A DNA stretch of 64,000 nt from Endozoicomonas sp. GU-1 (lineage in GTDB: Bacteria; Pseudomonadota; Gammaproteobacteria; Pseudomonadales; Endozoicomonadaceae): the NCBI RefSeq assembly GCF_027366395.1, contig NZ_CP114771.1:3038001-3102000 (forward strand). The letters run 5' to 3'. Shown here piece after piece: positions 24,001 through 32,500 of this stretch. The position numbers were made by a program, and so were the translations under genes. Position 1 is the first letter of the stretch, and every line of letters starts with the position of its first letter. Under the pieces are notes generated by a model that was given only the letters and a program-made list of their open reading frames with translations, searched no databases and was not told where the DNA came from.

Positions 24001-24381
24001 GATCAGGCCATCAGAGTGCTGGTGGTGGATGACTCGGTGACCGTAAGAAAAGTCACCAGTCGTCTGCTAACCCGTCAGGGATACGAGGTGATCTCGGCAA
24101 GGGATGGTGTAGAAGCCATGACCCGTCTCGCTGAACAGAAGCCAGACATTATGCTGCTGGATATCGAAATGCCCCGTATGGATGGTTTTGAGGTGGCCAG
24201 CGCGGTCAGGAATGACCCTGGGCTTCAGGACCTGCCGATTATCATGATCACCTCCAGAACCGGTGAGAAACATCGTCACCGGGCCTTAAGCCTGGGTGTC
24301 AATGAGTACATAGGAAAACCTTTCCAGGAAGGGCCATTACTCGAAGCGATTGAAAAACTGATTGAAGTTGAAACAGCGTGA
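18028..24381 (+). CDS. chpA: Hybrid chemosensory histidine kinase ChpA (PilL)
   Basis: This 2117-residue hybrid CheA-type kinase drives the type IV pilus chemosensory pathway. An N-terminal helical region lacks phosphorylatable histidines. Three Hpt domains with the HTLKGS/G signature lie at about residues 780-890, 970-1080 and 1310-1420 (His near 808, 1002 and 1348). Another Hpt-like stretch without the His lies between the second and third. The dimerisation and HATPase region at about 1600-1835 has HMLRNAIGHGIED (N box), DDGRGID (G1) and HLSGRGVGMDVV (G2). A CheW domain follows (SINRALMVEVGSSLYALP), and a receiver at about 1990-2117 carries LLDIEMPRMDGFE. P. aeruginosa ChpA is larger and has more Hpt and Hpt-like modules. 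Acidic Ser/Pro linkers (residues 560-770) separate modules. Confidence 0.95.
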   Translation: MVEQREYIGLDWVIGEIEGTLTEARQDLEQYADSTDEAVFLENCRTKIQQIHSTLKILKQKGARLLTREILLLLDSLNETPANNRQQRLVVLIQAMLQLPGYLVHTSRSGRDTPSLLKHLLNEMRQLRGQRALSDIDFFAPAIVHSIAPIPEAQLNKLQASGFAVLVRKIRQKYQLCLAGILRDSQRDQQLTVISKIFAKLQNLCWDSPISPLWDACTAFSEGLKEGSIAIDNHAIRILREMDNEFKCLASEEAKRLNTPPSEEILRGILYRIAKANSDHALILSLKRRYSLDQALEAEPQDARLLNIDAATSVVKAIKEELTHIKDALDLYLLKPGDNQSRLRDQLANCQQISDTLGMLGLESLQKIMHREHQHLQMILTGGHSPEKVNDTLINTAARLLEVESGLNQFMGLNRSVTGQSSVSAQINDIHQKVIYEARNNLKEAKGAVEGYLGSDYNPEFLVKLLPLMKSIRGSLAMIPLDRVAELINRCSRHIQQQWLDKNLKPGLDELDAMADSLSSIEYYLEQLSGGASAYVEKTLDITRKSIDRLESSITKAEPAAPAISSTPKPEAKANPFAAHLLSDEERAAPKEQAADNDVIEFHYEKPLSSATGAVAASEKEADYGPTIEFSTDSLSSSQAATGKQDTTYSHSIDIVHKENLIPAAASIESPLTVSGEPTQTVDFSANEENLSDLESVSPEETFSLSEVSTSSPDSALTTYNAPGSDDITGDLTPSHHSSPKDTPPKEDTLSKEDTFSLSMDEDDDDDLHEVFVEEATEVQQQLKALLPQWRSNIHDAATTNEIRRAFHTLKGSGRMIGADVIGELAWSLENMLNNVVKGTIQASEPIAELLHEVIAMLPELVNDFARDSQQLTPEVLLCMEKADALGKGNHFVVDSEELVEPEQQEPAMMFGNIIEDNAEEALHSDVDELDNELTEPPETEAISNVATAEQTVELDSGYDHQLLAIFATEARSHLSVVKEFIGSSHQMGGDIQITDSVQRALHTLKGSAFMADITPLAELVAAIEKTIKEFRAHLVPADSQVISMLEQGIDLIEDALQQLQTNSHPLELKVDSFLNWLGALHNQLLSNSLHDESAPEPAPVKQPTGQQAALFLASDLDLLLDASSHLKSWVNGTSHEELDRFKFELKVLAENANEAGLSAITELCDVLHDVCTYLETHETRLPQQLLPPFTDGFEALVEMMNQVASQQTPEPPHAIFSALREALESLLFEQALSQADPDLTLEEGLDDHDFAALLDFDAETEAVEDIDLSFTEDNRFKPIAQPSWSASVTAEGTSFAPYRNGAEPEPELHKLFIEEAYELLEDSAQSLETWLGNTSDLQPVHELQRCLHTLKGGAMMAELHELGELSHGLEDIYESIANGSCEPESAPLALIQKTHDTIETTLKNPGSGQPSPDVQRMLEELRQWKHRLNTSHSTTEEPDTLPDYLGQAAPAKPLAGTFAEDTWVNNLSELPAPELPKPMPGQVPEPVSTIRVVPQTTADGSETTLQSSLSEMVRIPPELLETLINLAGETSISRSRIEQQTTDASRTLEEMNRTILRVREQLRRLDIETQSQIISRHQGDLGDNPDFDPLEMDQYSELSQLSHSLVESASDLMDLREALQEKSRDTETLLQQQSRTQIELQEQLMKARMVSFSRLVPRLRKIVRQVSDDLNKPVQLVVSNAEGEMDRTMLERMLAPLGHMLRNAIGHGIEDSPAERQNSGKPEVGQITLSIRRDGADVVVELSDDGRGIDIEAVKAKAIEQQLISPDEPVTDQEAIELIMKSGFSTASEVTHLSGRGVGMDVVNNSVRQMGGSIQVKSEAGRGTQFSLRLPFTLSINRALMVEVGSSLYALPMHAIDGISMVSANMLADCYQNRAPLIYGNGTEHQLIYMGALLGTGSPKISDGQCPVVMVQRGSENIAVQVDAIVGSREIITKSLGIQFSGLAGVNGATILGDGRVVVILDPAALYRKHQLVIQEAKPDAVERHEPDSSDQAIRVLVVDDSVTVRKVTSRLLTRQGYEVISARDGVEAMTRLAEQKPDIMLLDIEMPRMDGFEVASAVRNDPGLQDLPIIMITSRTGEKHRHRALSLGVNEYIGKPFQEGPLLEAIEKLIEVETA

Positions 24382-24457
24382 TAACAGGGCTTCTCCGGAA
24401 GCCCTGCCCCTCACAAAAGTAGTCTCAACCGTACAGTAGCAGAAAGAAGAGGAAACC

Positions 24458-24934
24458 ATGTCCGGAAGCCATAAGCCCATTTCGTCCGTGCTGATCCCCA
24501 TGCAGCAGCGCCCCCTGCTGATACCTTCAACATGCATCGCCGGTATTCAGGACTACAGTCGTCCGGAAGCCAATTACCCGGAAACCGAATGGCTGCTGGG
24601 TGATCTTGACTGGCGGGGTACCAAGATCCCGGTGGTTTCCTTTGAAAGACTGAACCAGGGACGATTTGCCGAGTTCTCTGCCACCAATCGTATTGCCATT
24701 ATGCATCGCACCAGCAAAAACGATAGCCTGCCATTCTATGCCATGGTGGTGCAGGGGATTCCACAGCCATTAACACTGGTACGGGAAGAAGTACGGAATT
24801 CCGCCGAGGAAAAAGGCCCCATGGAGAAATATCGGATTATTATGAGAGACGTTCCTGCTTCAATTCCGGATCTTTCTCTTGTGGAACAGAAATTGACATC
24901 CTCCAGGGATTTAGCTGTAGGAAGTTGTCAATAA
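24458..24934 (+). CDS. chpC: CheW-like protein ChpC
   Basis: This 158-residue divergent CheW-domain protein directly follows chpA, the position of chpC in Pseudomonas. Visible are an N-terminal SSVLIPMQQRPLLIPSTCIAGI segment (its first 20 residues are SSVLIPMQQRPLLIPSTCIA) and a GTKIPVVSFERL strand. AGAGGA precedes the ATG. It probably links other receptors or inputs to ChpA. No chpB (methylesterase) lies between chpA and it, and no pilK lies upstream of chpA. Confidence 0.8.
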   Translation: MSGSHKPISSVLIPMQQRPLLIPSTCIAGIQDYSRPEANYPETEWLLGDLDWRGTKIPVVSFERLNQGRFAEFSATNRIAIMHRTSKNDSLPFYAMVVQGIPQPLTLVREEVRNSAEEKGPMEKYRIIMRDVPASIPDLSLVEQKLTSSRDLAVGSCQ

Positions 24935-25014
24935 AACGAAAAAGCCAGACCGTTACTTATTTGCCAGTTACTTATCCACAATTTAGAAATTGTCTTTTAA
25001 TAAGTTCCCGATTT

Positions 25015-25092
25015 CCGTTCACCCTGAGTGCTGAGCTTGTCGAAGTATCGAAGGGTCGTGCCACCGAACTTCGACAAGCTCAGTCCGAACGG
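25015..25092. repeat. REP-like inverted repeat (GAGCTTGTCGAAG family)
   Basis: CCGTTCACCCTGAGTGCTGA and a GAGCTTGTCGAAG arm on the left pair with ACTTCGACAAGCTCAG and TCCGAACGG on the right, around a short loop. The same core recurs inside the larger element at 44811-45014. It lies just after chpC, where such palindromes often sit, and may stabilise the 3' end of the message. Confidence 0.75.
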
Positions 25093-25162
25093 AATCAGCC
25101 AATGAAAATAGGAAAGTTATTTCCGGACAACTCCTTAGTGGCGAAAACTGTTCGCTATTTGA

Positions 25163-25200
25163 TAGTAAGACCATTCGTTTAATAATCAGTTCCCTGGTTA
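25163..25200. repeat. Left copy of degenerate 38-bp direct repeat bounding an effector island
   Basis: This copy shares 31 of 38 positions with 28262-28299, in the same orientation. Shared blocks are TAAGACCATTC, TAATAAT and AGTTCC. The pair brackets the ankyrin-like gene, the glycosyltransferase gene and a small ORF. Confidence 0.6.
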
Positions 25201-25210
25201 TGTAACTTAT

Positions 25211-26518
25211 CTACCGAGCTGCATCACGAACGTTGAGAAAAAGGCGGACAGGATGAAAAGTAATTTTCAACCGAGGTACAATACGAGATGTTAGTGATGC
25301 TTTTGCTATACAATTCAAATTGCTATCTTTTATAGTGGTTTTGTATTTCTGAAATACTTCAGATCTCGAATTGGCTCGCTTTATGATTGTTGCACCTTGC
25401 CATTTTGATGCCAACAACCTGTGCTTCACACTATCGTCAAGTTTTGCTTCCAGAACTTGTTGGCAAAAAGCTTCCACACTGTGAGCATTGCCTTTAAAAA
25501 AAGCACTGTAGAGACCCGGCCTCCATGGACATACAACGTGTTTAGCTGCTATCAGATTCTCTTTGATCTGAACACTGAGATTACTTGCTAAAACCAGTTT
25601 ACAAAAAACCTTAACACACGCACTGTGGTTTTTTTCCATGGCTTCGTGCAAAGCGGGCGCTTGAGAATCTGGCCTGTCTAACTCGTCAGTAGCAGATAAA
25701 TCGATGGCCATTAGCTGTTCTTCTTTCCAACAATCAGGGTTATTTGTTGATAGTATCCATTCGCAATAGGCGCGGGCAAGGCCAGCGTGGCCAGTTCTCA
25801 TAGCCAGAAAAAGACCTGGCGTGTTGTTTGAAGGGACTTGGGGTGCCAACAGTTTCTGCTTCACCTCAAGGTTCAGGTTACTGCATTGTACCTGATCGAA
25901 AAAGGCACTGATGCAGTCGGTATGACCTTTTTTGAGCGCTACGTAGAGACCGGGAATATCAGCAGGGTTTCTGGCTTCCAGCAGTGTTTGCTTTGCCCAC
26001 TCATCGCGGGGGCTGCCCAGTATTTGCCGACAATACTGGATGACAAGTTGAGCATTGCCAGCCTGGAAAGCATCAAACAGACGGAAAGAAACCTCACAAT
26101 CACTATTGTTGAGCACGGGCAAAGACTGATTCTTGCCAACTGACTGATTGGTTAATGCCACTTCATTTGCATTCGGGGCATTTACCGTATTGTTACAACC
26201 ATTAGCTGAAGGACTCATTTCGGCTATCCCGATCTGAGGTGCAGTACCTTGAAGCACTGTTGCCACATTGTTGATCATGAAATTGCTGACAATTTTCCGA
26301 TCCAACGGGGGAAGTCCAAGTTCACACAGCTGACGCTTGACTAATTCAGTTTGATTTTCAAAATATCTGATAATCATGTCGACTTGGGTAAGCTTCACTT
26401 CATGCGAACCCCAGAAAACGGGACTGGCAGATGTATCATCCGGACATGTATTTCCAAGGTTATCACTGATGGAATTAATACCTTCACTGGAATTATTATC
26501 CTTATTAACTGCTAACAT
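25211..26518 (-). CDS. Ankyrin-like / EspL-type repeat protein, putative effector
   Basis: This 435-residue protein has an Asn/Ser-rich N-terminal half and a C-terminal half of at least four divergent repeats of about 50-60 residues. Each repeat starts PGLYVALKKGH, PGLFLAMRTGH, PALHEAMEKNH or PGLYSAFFKGN, continues with a helix ending in a cysteine-containing FC/YC, and closes with a KQKLLAP or KENLIAAK helix. The pattern recalls ankyrin-like repeats of the ShET2/EspL enterobacterial effectors. The cysteine-protease domain of those proteins is not recognisable here. There is no signal peptide. The start is the ATG at 26518, with only a weak purine stretch upstream. It probably acts by protein-protein contact in the host; that is inference. 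Confidence 0.6.
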   Translation of the reverse strand: MLAVNKDNNSSEGINSISDNLGNTCPDDTSASPVFWGSHEVKLTQVDMIIRYFENQTELVKRQLCELGLPPLDRKIVSNFMINNVATVLQGTAPQIGIAEMSPSANGCNNTVNAPNANEVALTNQSVGKNQSLPVLNNSDCEVSFRLFDAFQAGNAQLVIQYCRQILGSPRDEWAKQTLLEARNPADIPGLYVALKKGHTDCISAFFDQVQCSNLNLEVKQKLLAPQVPSNNTPGLFLAMRTGHAGLARAYCEWILSTNNPDCWKEEQLMAIDLSATDELDRPDSQAPALHEAMEKNHSACVKVFCKLVLASNLSVQIKENLIAAKHVVCPWRPGLYSAFFKGNAHSVEAFCQQVLEAKLDDSVKHRLLASKWQGATIIKRANSRSEVFQKYKTTIKDSNLNCIAKASLTSRIVPRLKITFHPVRLFLNVRDAAR

Positions 26519-26655
26519 ACGAATTATTTCTCTAACTGGTTATGGCGATTCACGCGATCCTGTGCATGATTAAATCATCGTAGTGCAATATTTATTCTTC
26601 GCAAACGATTCAATAATCCAAAAATTTTTTTGTACGCAATGAGGTTTTTGGGAAA

Positions 26656-27846
26656 TCACGAAATTGAACAAAAATAATCAACGGACCGCTGCATAAGGCT
26701 CCTTGGTCTGAACATTGAACGCTGGAGGCTTAAAGCGCTACCATCAATCCAGGAAGCATCATGACCCACTGTTTCTTTGAGGGGAAAAGAAAAGGCACCG
26801 TTTTCATCTTCTAATTTTTCTGCAAATCCTCCATAGTGCCTGGTAACCATCTTATCAGCAGGCACAAGGGAAAACTCAGTAACACTCAATTCATTTGACC
26901 TAATATCATCAGGCTCGGGACGAACATACTCTGCACAGCTGGAATATTGACTCATTAATGCAAAGGTTTTGGTCAGCACCTCGTGCATTAAACAACCAAA
27001 AAAGTCTGATCGGGCATGGGAAGTGGCAAAAATATCATTCGAGGTGTACGTCAGTAATTGGACCAGGAATCTCCACTTGCATAAAACCCCTTTAAAATAC
27101 AGATCATCCATCCTGTACAGGGAGTTGTAATAAATATCGGTATCTAAATAAATCATCCCGTCACACGGGTTGGTTCTTTTATCGGTATCACCCGAGCCTT
27201 GCTTAATACCATCAAGCAGCTCAGTGCCATAAAACATCAGAAGCACCCTGAGTACATCGCTATATGCACAGGCTGTTCTTGTTATCTCAACCTTGGACAT
27301 TGTTTCAAATCCATTAAACATCCAGCGCTCGATGTCGGCAAAGCCAATGTTATTTAATAGTGGATTGATAACAGTATCCATAACCCGGACATTTTCCGGG
27401 CAAACTTCTTCAAAGCGGACCATATCCTCCCTGGCCTGCTCACTTAACAAAGTTGATGTAATCCACAGAACAGTCATCCGCTGTGGGTAGGCATTGGCCC
27501 AGTCAAAGATATTTTTAGCGTATTTATCAGGAATAAGACTCCCGACCCAGATAAAATTTAACGGCAGTTCTGCAGTACTGGCATAACCTGGCTTCTCATC
27601 CAGAGATACTTCTGCAGAAGATCTCAATTTACCCTCAAACTCACAGTGAGGCGCTATCCTGAAGTCTTCGAGTCGCTTTTTTTCATAGAAACCGTCCGAT
27701 GGAGTGCATTCTCCACCAACAACATGAACAGGTCGTGATTCCTGTAGGCAGAGAGAGCCGGTAACTTCGTCCATCGCTGGCAGCCTGTTCTGGAGGCCCG
27801 ATTGATAAGCGTTCAGGTTTTTGTAAGTTAATTTGGCAATATCCAC
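26656..27846 (-). CDS. Toxin-type glycosyltransferase (TcdA/TcdB-like, DXD), putative effector
   Basis: This 396-residue protein carries the GT-A hallmarks of large clostridial glucosylating toxins and related DXD sugar-binding transferases. LNFIWVGSLIPDKY (residues 96-109) corresponds to the UDP-binding FIWIG strand. AYSDVLRVLLMFYG (194-207) corresponds to the SDILR helix. GMIYLDTDIYY contains the metal-binding DXD (235-237), and SNDIFATS (269-276) resembles the late active-site loop. The TcdB translocation and receptor-binding parts are absent, so delivery by a secretion system would be needed. The start is a GTG at 27846 with AAGG upstream. Rho-family or other host proteins are possible targets, but the acceptor cannot be read from the sequence. 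Confidence 0.65.
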   Translation of the reverse strand: MDIAKLTYKNLNAYQSGLQNRLPAMDEVTGSLCLQESRPVHVVGGECTPSDGFYEKKRLEDFRIAPHCEFEGKLRSSAEVSLDEKPGYASTAELPLNFIWVGSLIPDKYAKNIFDWANAYPQRMTVLWITSTLLSEQAREDMVRFEEVCPENVRVMDTVINPLLNNIGFADIERWMFNGFETMSKVEITRTACAYSDVLRVLLMFYGTELLDGIKQGSGDTDKRTNPCDGMIYLDTDIYYNSLYRMDDLYFKGVLCKWRFLVQLLTYTSNDIFATSHARSDFFGCLMHEVLTKTFALMSQYSSCAEYVRPEPDDIRSNELSVTEFSLVPADKMVTRHYGGFAEKLEDENGAFSFPLKETVGHDASWIDGSALSLQRSMFRPRSLMQRSVDYFCSIS

Positions 27847-27971
27847 GTCGGAACCTTAAAAACTGACGGAACGAGCATTAATAGCTTTTTTCGACTCTTT
27901 TTATTCTGAATGGTTCAATTTAACAACTAAATGAATTAATCTTGCGTTCATCATTTTTCTCATGTGGTCGC

Positions 27972-28235
27972 TTAGGAAAAAAACATGCATTTTCCAATAC
28001 TGATGATTATTTTGATATTATCCGGAACCTCGCTGCGATCAGAAATTAACTCACAATAACGGGTTGACCCGAAATACCGGAGCAACTTTTCCGGTGGGCA
28101 CCTGTCAGAATGATGACTGTAACGTCTTTTTGGGGCAGGTAACCGATCTTGCGGGGGGGTATTGACCTGAAGCGTTTCCAGCTTGTTAACCAACGCTTGC
28201 TCATCCACTTTCTTGCCGTTGTTATTAACATGCAC
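27972..28235 (-). CDS. Small hypothetical protein
   Basis: This 87-codon frame starts with GTG (28235) behind a weak GGAAAA. It encodes a Lys/Arg/Pro-rich peptide with PPQDRLPAPKRRYSHHSD, and no recognised domain. It lies inside the repeat-bounded island upstream of the glycosyltransferase gene. It may be a genuine short gene or a remnant of a longer effector. Confidence 0.3.
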   Translation of the reverse strand: MHVNNNGKKVDEQALVNKLETLQVNTPPQDRLPAPKRRYSHHSDRCPPEKLLRYFGSTRYCELISDRSEVPDNIKIIISIGKCMFFS

Positions 28236-28261
28236 TTTTCCAGGTTAACTGCGGTATGCAG

Positions 28262-28299
28262 TAATAAGACCATTCCTGTAATAATTAGTTCCTTAGTTT
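28262..28299. repeat. Right copy of degenerate 38-bp direct repeat bounding an effector island
   Basis: This is the partner of 25163-25200, identical at 31 of 38 positions. AACTG a few bases upstream is also shared, so the homology may extend further left in degraded form. Confidence 0.6.
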
Positions 28300-28458
28300 T
28301 TAATTGATCGTACAGTTAATATTCCTTCTGTTTAAAATCGGATGCTTTTTCGGCAACGTGTGTTTAAACCGTCATGGTTGCTGGCGGGATTTCCGCAGGT
28401 AGTGCCTCATCATACCGCAGACATGAACTGGAGCAGAACTGGCTGGTAGATGGTCTAT

Positions 28459-29418
28459 TCACCGCAAAGCAATATAACGACCATGGTCAACCAGTCCATC
28501 GGTCATCTTAACGGTGCCATCCTTTGTCACAACAACGGCTTCGATCAATGGCTGTTGACATAAATAGTGCAACGCATCATCCGCCGAGGATAAAAAGCCG
28601 GCAGTACTCCAGATTTCACCATCAACGGAGTGTTTGGAAATAATGGTCAGACTGGCAATCTCCGTGGCAATAGGCATGCCGGTTTGTGCATCCAGCAGAT
28701 GGTGGTAACGCTGACCATTGGCATCAAAATAGCGTTCGTTGATGCCAGAGGTGACCATGGAAGCATCGTTCAATGGCAGCGCACGAATAATGGCACCCCG
28801 CTCTGCCAGAGGGTTTTGAATACCCACATTCCAGGCCCGGTTGGCATTGGTGGGTGAGTGACCGATGGTGACCACATTGCCCCCCAGACTGATAAAGCCA
28901 TGGTCAACACCGGCGTTGACCAGCGCTTGTTTGACCTGATCGGCAAAATAGCCTTTGGCGATGGCCCCCAGGTCGATCTCCATACCGGGTTGACGCAAAA
29001 ATACCGTTCTCTCCTGCTCGTTCAAGACAATGTTGCCGGGATCGACCAACGCCAACCGTGCAGATATCTCCGCCGCTGAGGGCAGTCTGGCATCCCGAAA
29101 ACCGATGCGCCAGAGCTTGACCAGAGGGCCAATAGCAATATTGAAGGGGTTGCGCCTGTCCTGACTTGCCGCCTTGGCGACGTTGATCAGATGAAAGAGA
29201 TCAGATTCAACCGCGATGGGTGCAATGCCTGCATTCTGGTTGATGCGCATCAGTTCGCTATCTGGTTGATTGACAGCAGGCTGATTGACCGTGAACCGCC
29301 GGGCGTATTGGGAAAGTTGGTGATAGGCCGCTTTGAGCAGCTGCTCACCATTTTGATGATAAACGACCAGATCAATCACTGTTCCCATCAACTGGAATCG
29401 GGTCTGGTACTTCTGCAT
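28459..29418 (-). CDS. apbE: FAD:protein FMN transferase (ApbE family)
   Basis: ApbE moves FMN from FAD onto a Thr/Ser of target flavoproteins through a phosphoester bond. The 319-residue protein shows TRFQLMGTVIDLVVY near the start, FNIAIGPLVKLWRIG, the MEIDLGAIAKGYFADQV core, FISLGGNVVTIG and the metal-site region SMVTSGINERYF followed by HHLLDAQTGMP. There is no signal peptide or lipobox, so it is predicted to be cytoplasmic. It follows the gene for a reductase with an FMN_bind domain, its obvious substrate, although a terminator-like hairpin separates them. Confidence 0.92.
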   Translation of the reverse strand: MQKYQTRFQLMGTVIDLVVYHQNGEQLLKAAYHQLSQYARRFTVNQPAVNQPDSELMRINQNAGIAPIAVESDLFHLINVAKAASQDRRNPFNIAIGPLVKLWRIGFRDARLPSAAEISARLALVDPGNIVLNEQERTVFLRQPGMEIDLGAIAKGYFADQVKQALVNAGVDHGFISLGGNVVTIGHSPTNANRAWNVGIQNPLAERGAIIRALPLNDASMVTSGINERYFDANGQRYHHLLDAQTGMPIATEIASLTIISKHSVDGEIWSTAGFLSSADDALHYLCQQPLIEAVVVTKDGTVKMTDGLVDHGRYIALR

Positions 29419-29467
29419 GAACTGGTACTTTTGTATGAGCCTGTGTTTGTCTAGAAAGAGTTCACTA

Positions 29468-29509
29468 CCAAAAAGCCCGCCACTCCACTTGGGCAGGGCA
29501 GGCTTTTGG
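29468..29509 (-). terminator. Terminator after the flavoprotein reductase gene
   Basis: AAAAGCCCGCC (29471-29481) and GGGCAGGCTTTT (29496-29507) form a GC-rich stem. On the leftward transcript it ends in a U run. It lies 16 bases after the reductase stop and before apbE, so apbE is reached by read-through or has its own promoter. Confidence 0.7.
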
Positions 29510-29525
29510 TTGTCGCCACTATACC

Positions 29526-32500
29526 TTAAACAAGGTCAGCCGCACTTTCACCGGCAATACGGCCAAAGGTGAAGATATCGATCAGGGCGTTACCACCCAG
29601 ACGGTTACCGGCATGGATACCGCCAGTCACTTCACCCGCTGCGTACAGGCCAGCAATAACGTTACCATCCTTGCCAATCACTCGTGTGCTGGTATCGATC
29701 TTCAAGCCACCCATGGTGTGGTGAATAGAAGGCTGACGTGGTGTGGCGTAGAACGGTCCGTGCTCCACCTTCAAGCCGAACGCACTCTTGTTGAATTCAG
29801 GATCGTGGCCCTGCTCAACACATGTGTTGTACTGCTTGATGGTTTGCACAAATTCCGCCTGTGGCACACCCATCTTGTCGGCCAGTTCTTCCAGCGTATC
29901 CGCTTCCAGGATGATGCCTTCGCTGATTTCACGGGCGATGGTTTCATCGGAGGTATTGGCCGCTGTTTTGCGAATCTCGGCATCGGCAATCATGTAAACA
30001 GTGCCACCGTTGTCGAAGAAGGAGTCGGCCAGCCTGTCACGGGTACCGCACTCATCAACAAAACGCTTGCCCTTCTGGTTAACGAAGACAAAGTTCTCCG
30101 GTGGTACAATCAGGCCAGTCAGCAGCGCGCCGGACTTCGGATCACCGATTGGCATCAGCTGGGCGAAGCCCATTCCCACCAGCTCGGCACCGACTTTTTC
30201 ACCCATTTCGATACCATCACCCACCAGCGCAGGGGAGTTGGTGGTTTTGATATCGTCAGCAATATTTTTCCAATAGGTGTTGTACTTCTTGATCATCTGG
30301 GTATTGGCACCAAAGCCGCCAGACGTCATGACCACACCGTGGCTCGCTTTTACGATCAGCTCATTACCGTTGGCCTGGATCGCCTTGACACCCACAACCT
30401 TGCCATCTTCAACGATCAGGTCAGTAGCCCGGGTATCGGTGATGATGCGACCATTCTGTTCCAGAATGCGCTTTTGCAGCTTATCAACAAACTCAACGCC
30501 TTTTGGACGCTTCGGCTTGTGGGCACGACGCCACAGGGCACCAACAGCGATATCCACCAGGCCACGCTCAAACTCGATGCCTTTCTCGCTCAGCCAGTCA
30601 ATGGACTCCATGGAGCGGGACGTCAGCTGCTTGACCAGATCGTATTGACCATAGATGGTTTCGCCATTCAGGTCGGTACGCTTACCGCCCAGGTAGGTCT
30701 GGATGCGGTGCAGTTCAACCGAGTCGAACAGGTATTTGTTGCCATGGTCATGCTGATTGAAGTAATTATCCAGCTGTGACTTCAGGGTACGGAAATCGTC
30801 CAGATATTCACCGGCAAACTCAGACTCTGGCGTCTCAGCCAGGGCCATCAGGGTCTCTTTTTCACCCGCCAGTGCCGCGAAATCACCCTGCCACGCAGGT
30901 TCAGCAGCGTTAACCCAACCGCCCGTACGAACCGTGTTACCACCGATGGCCGGGAACTTCTCCAGCAGGATAACTGACTTGCCTTTGTCCAGGGCTGTCA
31001 GTGCCGCACTCAAACCGGCACCGCCACCACCGATCACTACCACGTCGGCGCTCTCTTCGATGGTTTGCGCGATCCACTCAACCGCCTTACGGGCTTTGTG
31101 GCGCAGAGCCTCGGAGTGGCCACCGGCCAGATCAACCGCATTGGAAACACCGTCGATTACCGCCTGACTGCTGACGGTTGCGCCGGAGATCACGTCAATA
31201 TTGAGCGTCTGCTCATCAACGATCTGCTGTGGAATACGCTCAAAGGCCGGGTTGGCGATACCGTCTGACTCTCTGGAAGAGTCCACTACAATCTCAAGAA
31301 TTTCATCTTCAGAGAAGGTTACCGTCACCGGCAGGTCACCATTGTGGCCACGGCCATAAGCGGTATAAGTTCCTGGCTGGAAACGGATCTCAATACCTTG
31401 CAGCTCTTTAATGCGCTGATGTTTTTCCGCTTCTGCCGCACTGTCGACAATCATGTAATCCATGATGTCCCACAGCGGCGTCGGGATCAGCAGGGCTTCC
31501 TGCTGAGCGATATCGGCGAACTCGGCGCAGGTCTCATTGTTCAGAGCCTTGGTGGCCCAGGTAGGTTCAACCAGGTAGCCCTTGCCCACGGCCACCATAT
31601 CATAACCCTGGGCCAGTGCTTTTTCGGCATCGCCAGTCTGGGCAATACCACCCACACCGATCACCGGCACGCTGGCCACCGCCTCAGACTGCAGCTGACG
31701 ATACTTGTTGATCAGTGGCTCTTTGTCTTCCGGGTTTACGATGGAGTTACGTGCCCAGCTGCCCATAGAGAAGTGGAAATAATCCAGGCCTTCTGTCGCC
31801 AGTTTATCCAACAGGAACATGGTATCTTCAAAGCGGATACCCGGCTCTTCAATCTCTTCAGGTGAGAAGCGATAACCGACAATGAAATCAGCCTTGTTAT
31901 GAGACTGTGCCACCTGCTTGGTTTTGGCCAGAACAGCCAGCGGGAATGTGGTGCGTTTTTCCATATCGCCACCCCACCGGTCATTTCTGCGGTTGGAGTG
32001 TGGCGAGAAAAACTGCTGGATCAGGTAAGTGTTGGCACCGTGGATTTCAACACCGTCAAAACCGGCGATAATGGCACGATTCACGGCATTGCCGAACAAC
32101 TCGATCATCTCTTCGATTTGCTCTTCGGTCATTTCCAGCGGGGTTTCCGCATTATCACGCAGAGCAGCGACAGGGCTGGCCGAGATCGGTTTATGGCCAC
32201 CATTAAACTCAGGCGTTGCCATACGACCAGCGTGGTAGATTTGCAGAATAGCTTTTGAACCTTTGGCCTTGATGGCATCCGCCAGCTGCTTCAGGCCAGC
32301 AATTTTGCCATCAGTATCGATACCCAGTGCGCCGGGGAATGCTCTGCCGTAATTTTCCACAAAAGCACTTTCGACAATTACAGCACCTGCATCGCCAGAG
32401 CGAGCGGCGTAATAGGTAATCATCTGCTGCGTTACGCCGCCATCAAAAAAGGCGGATTGAATCGTCATCGGAGCCATGACGATACGATTCTTGAACTTGT

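Noticed and set aside
29613-30779. 388-codon frame antisense to the flavoprotein reductase
   Set aside because: It lies entirely inside a well-supported gene, has no ribosome-binding site or domain, and such shadows are common opposite GC-rich genes.
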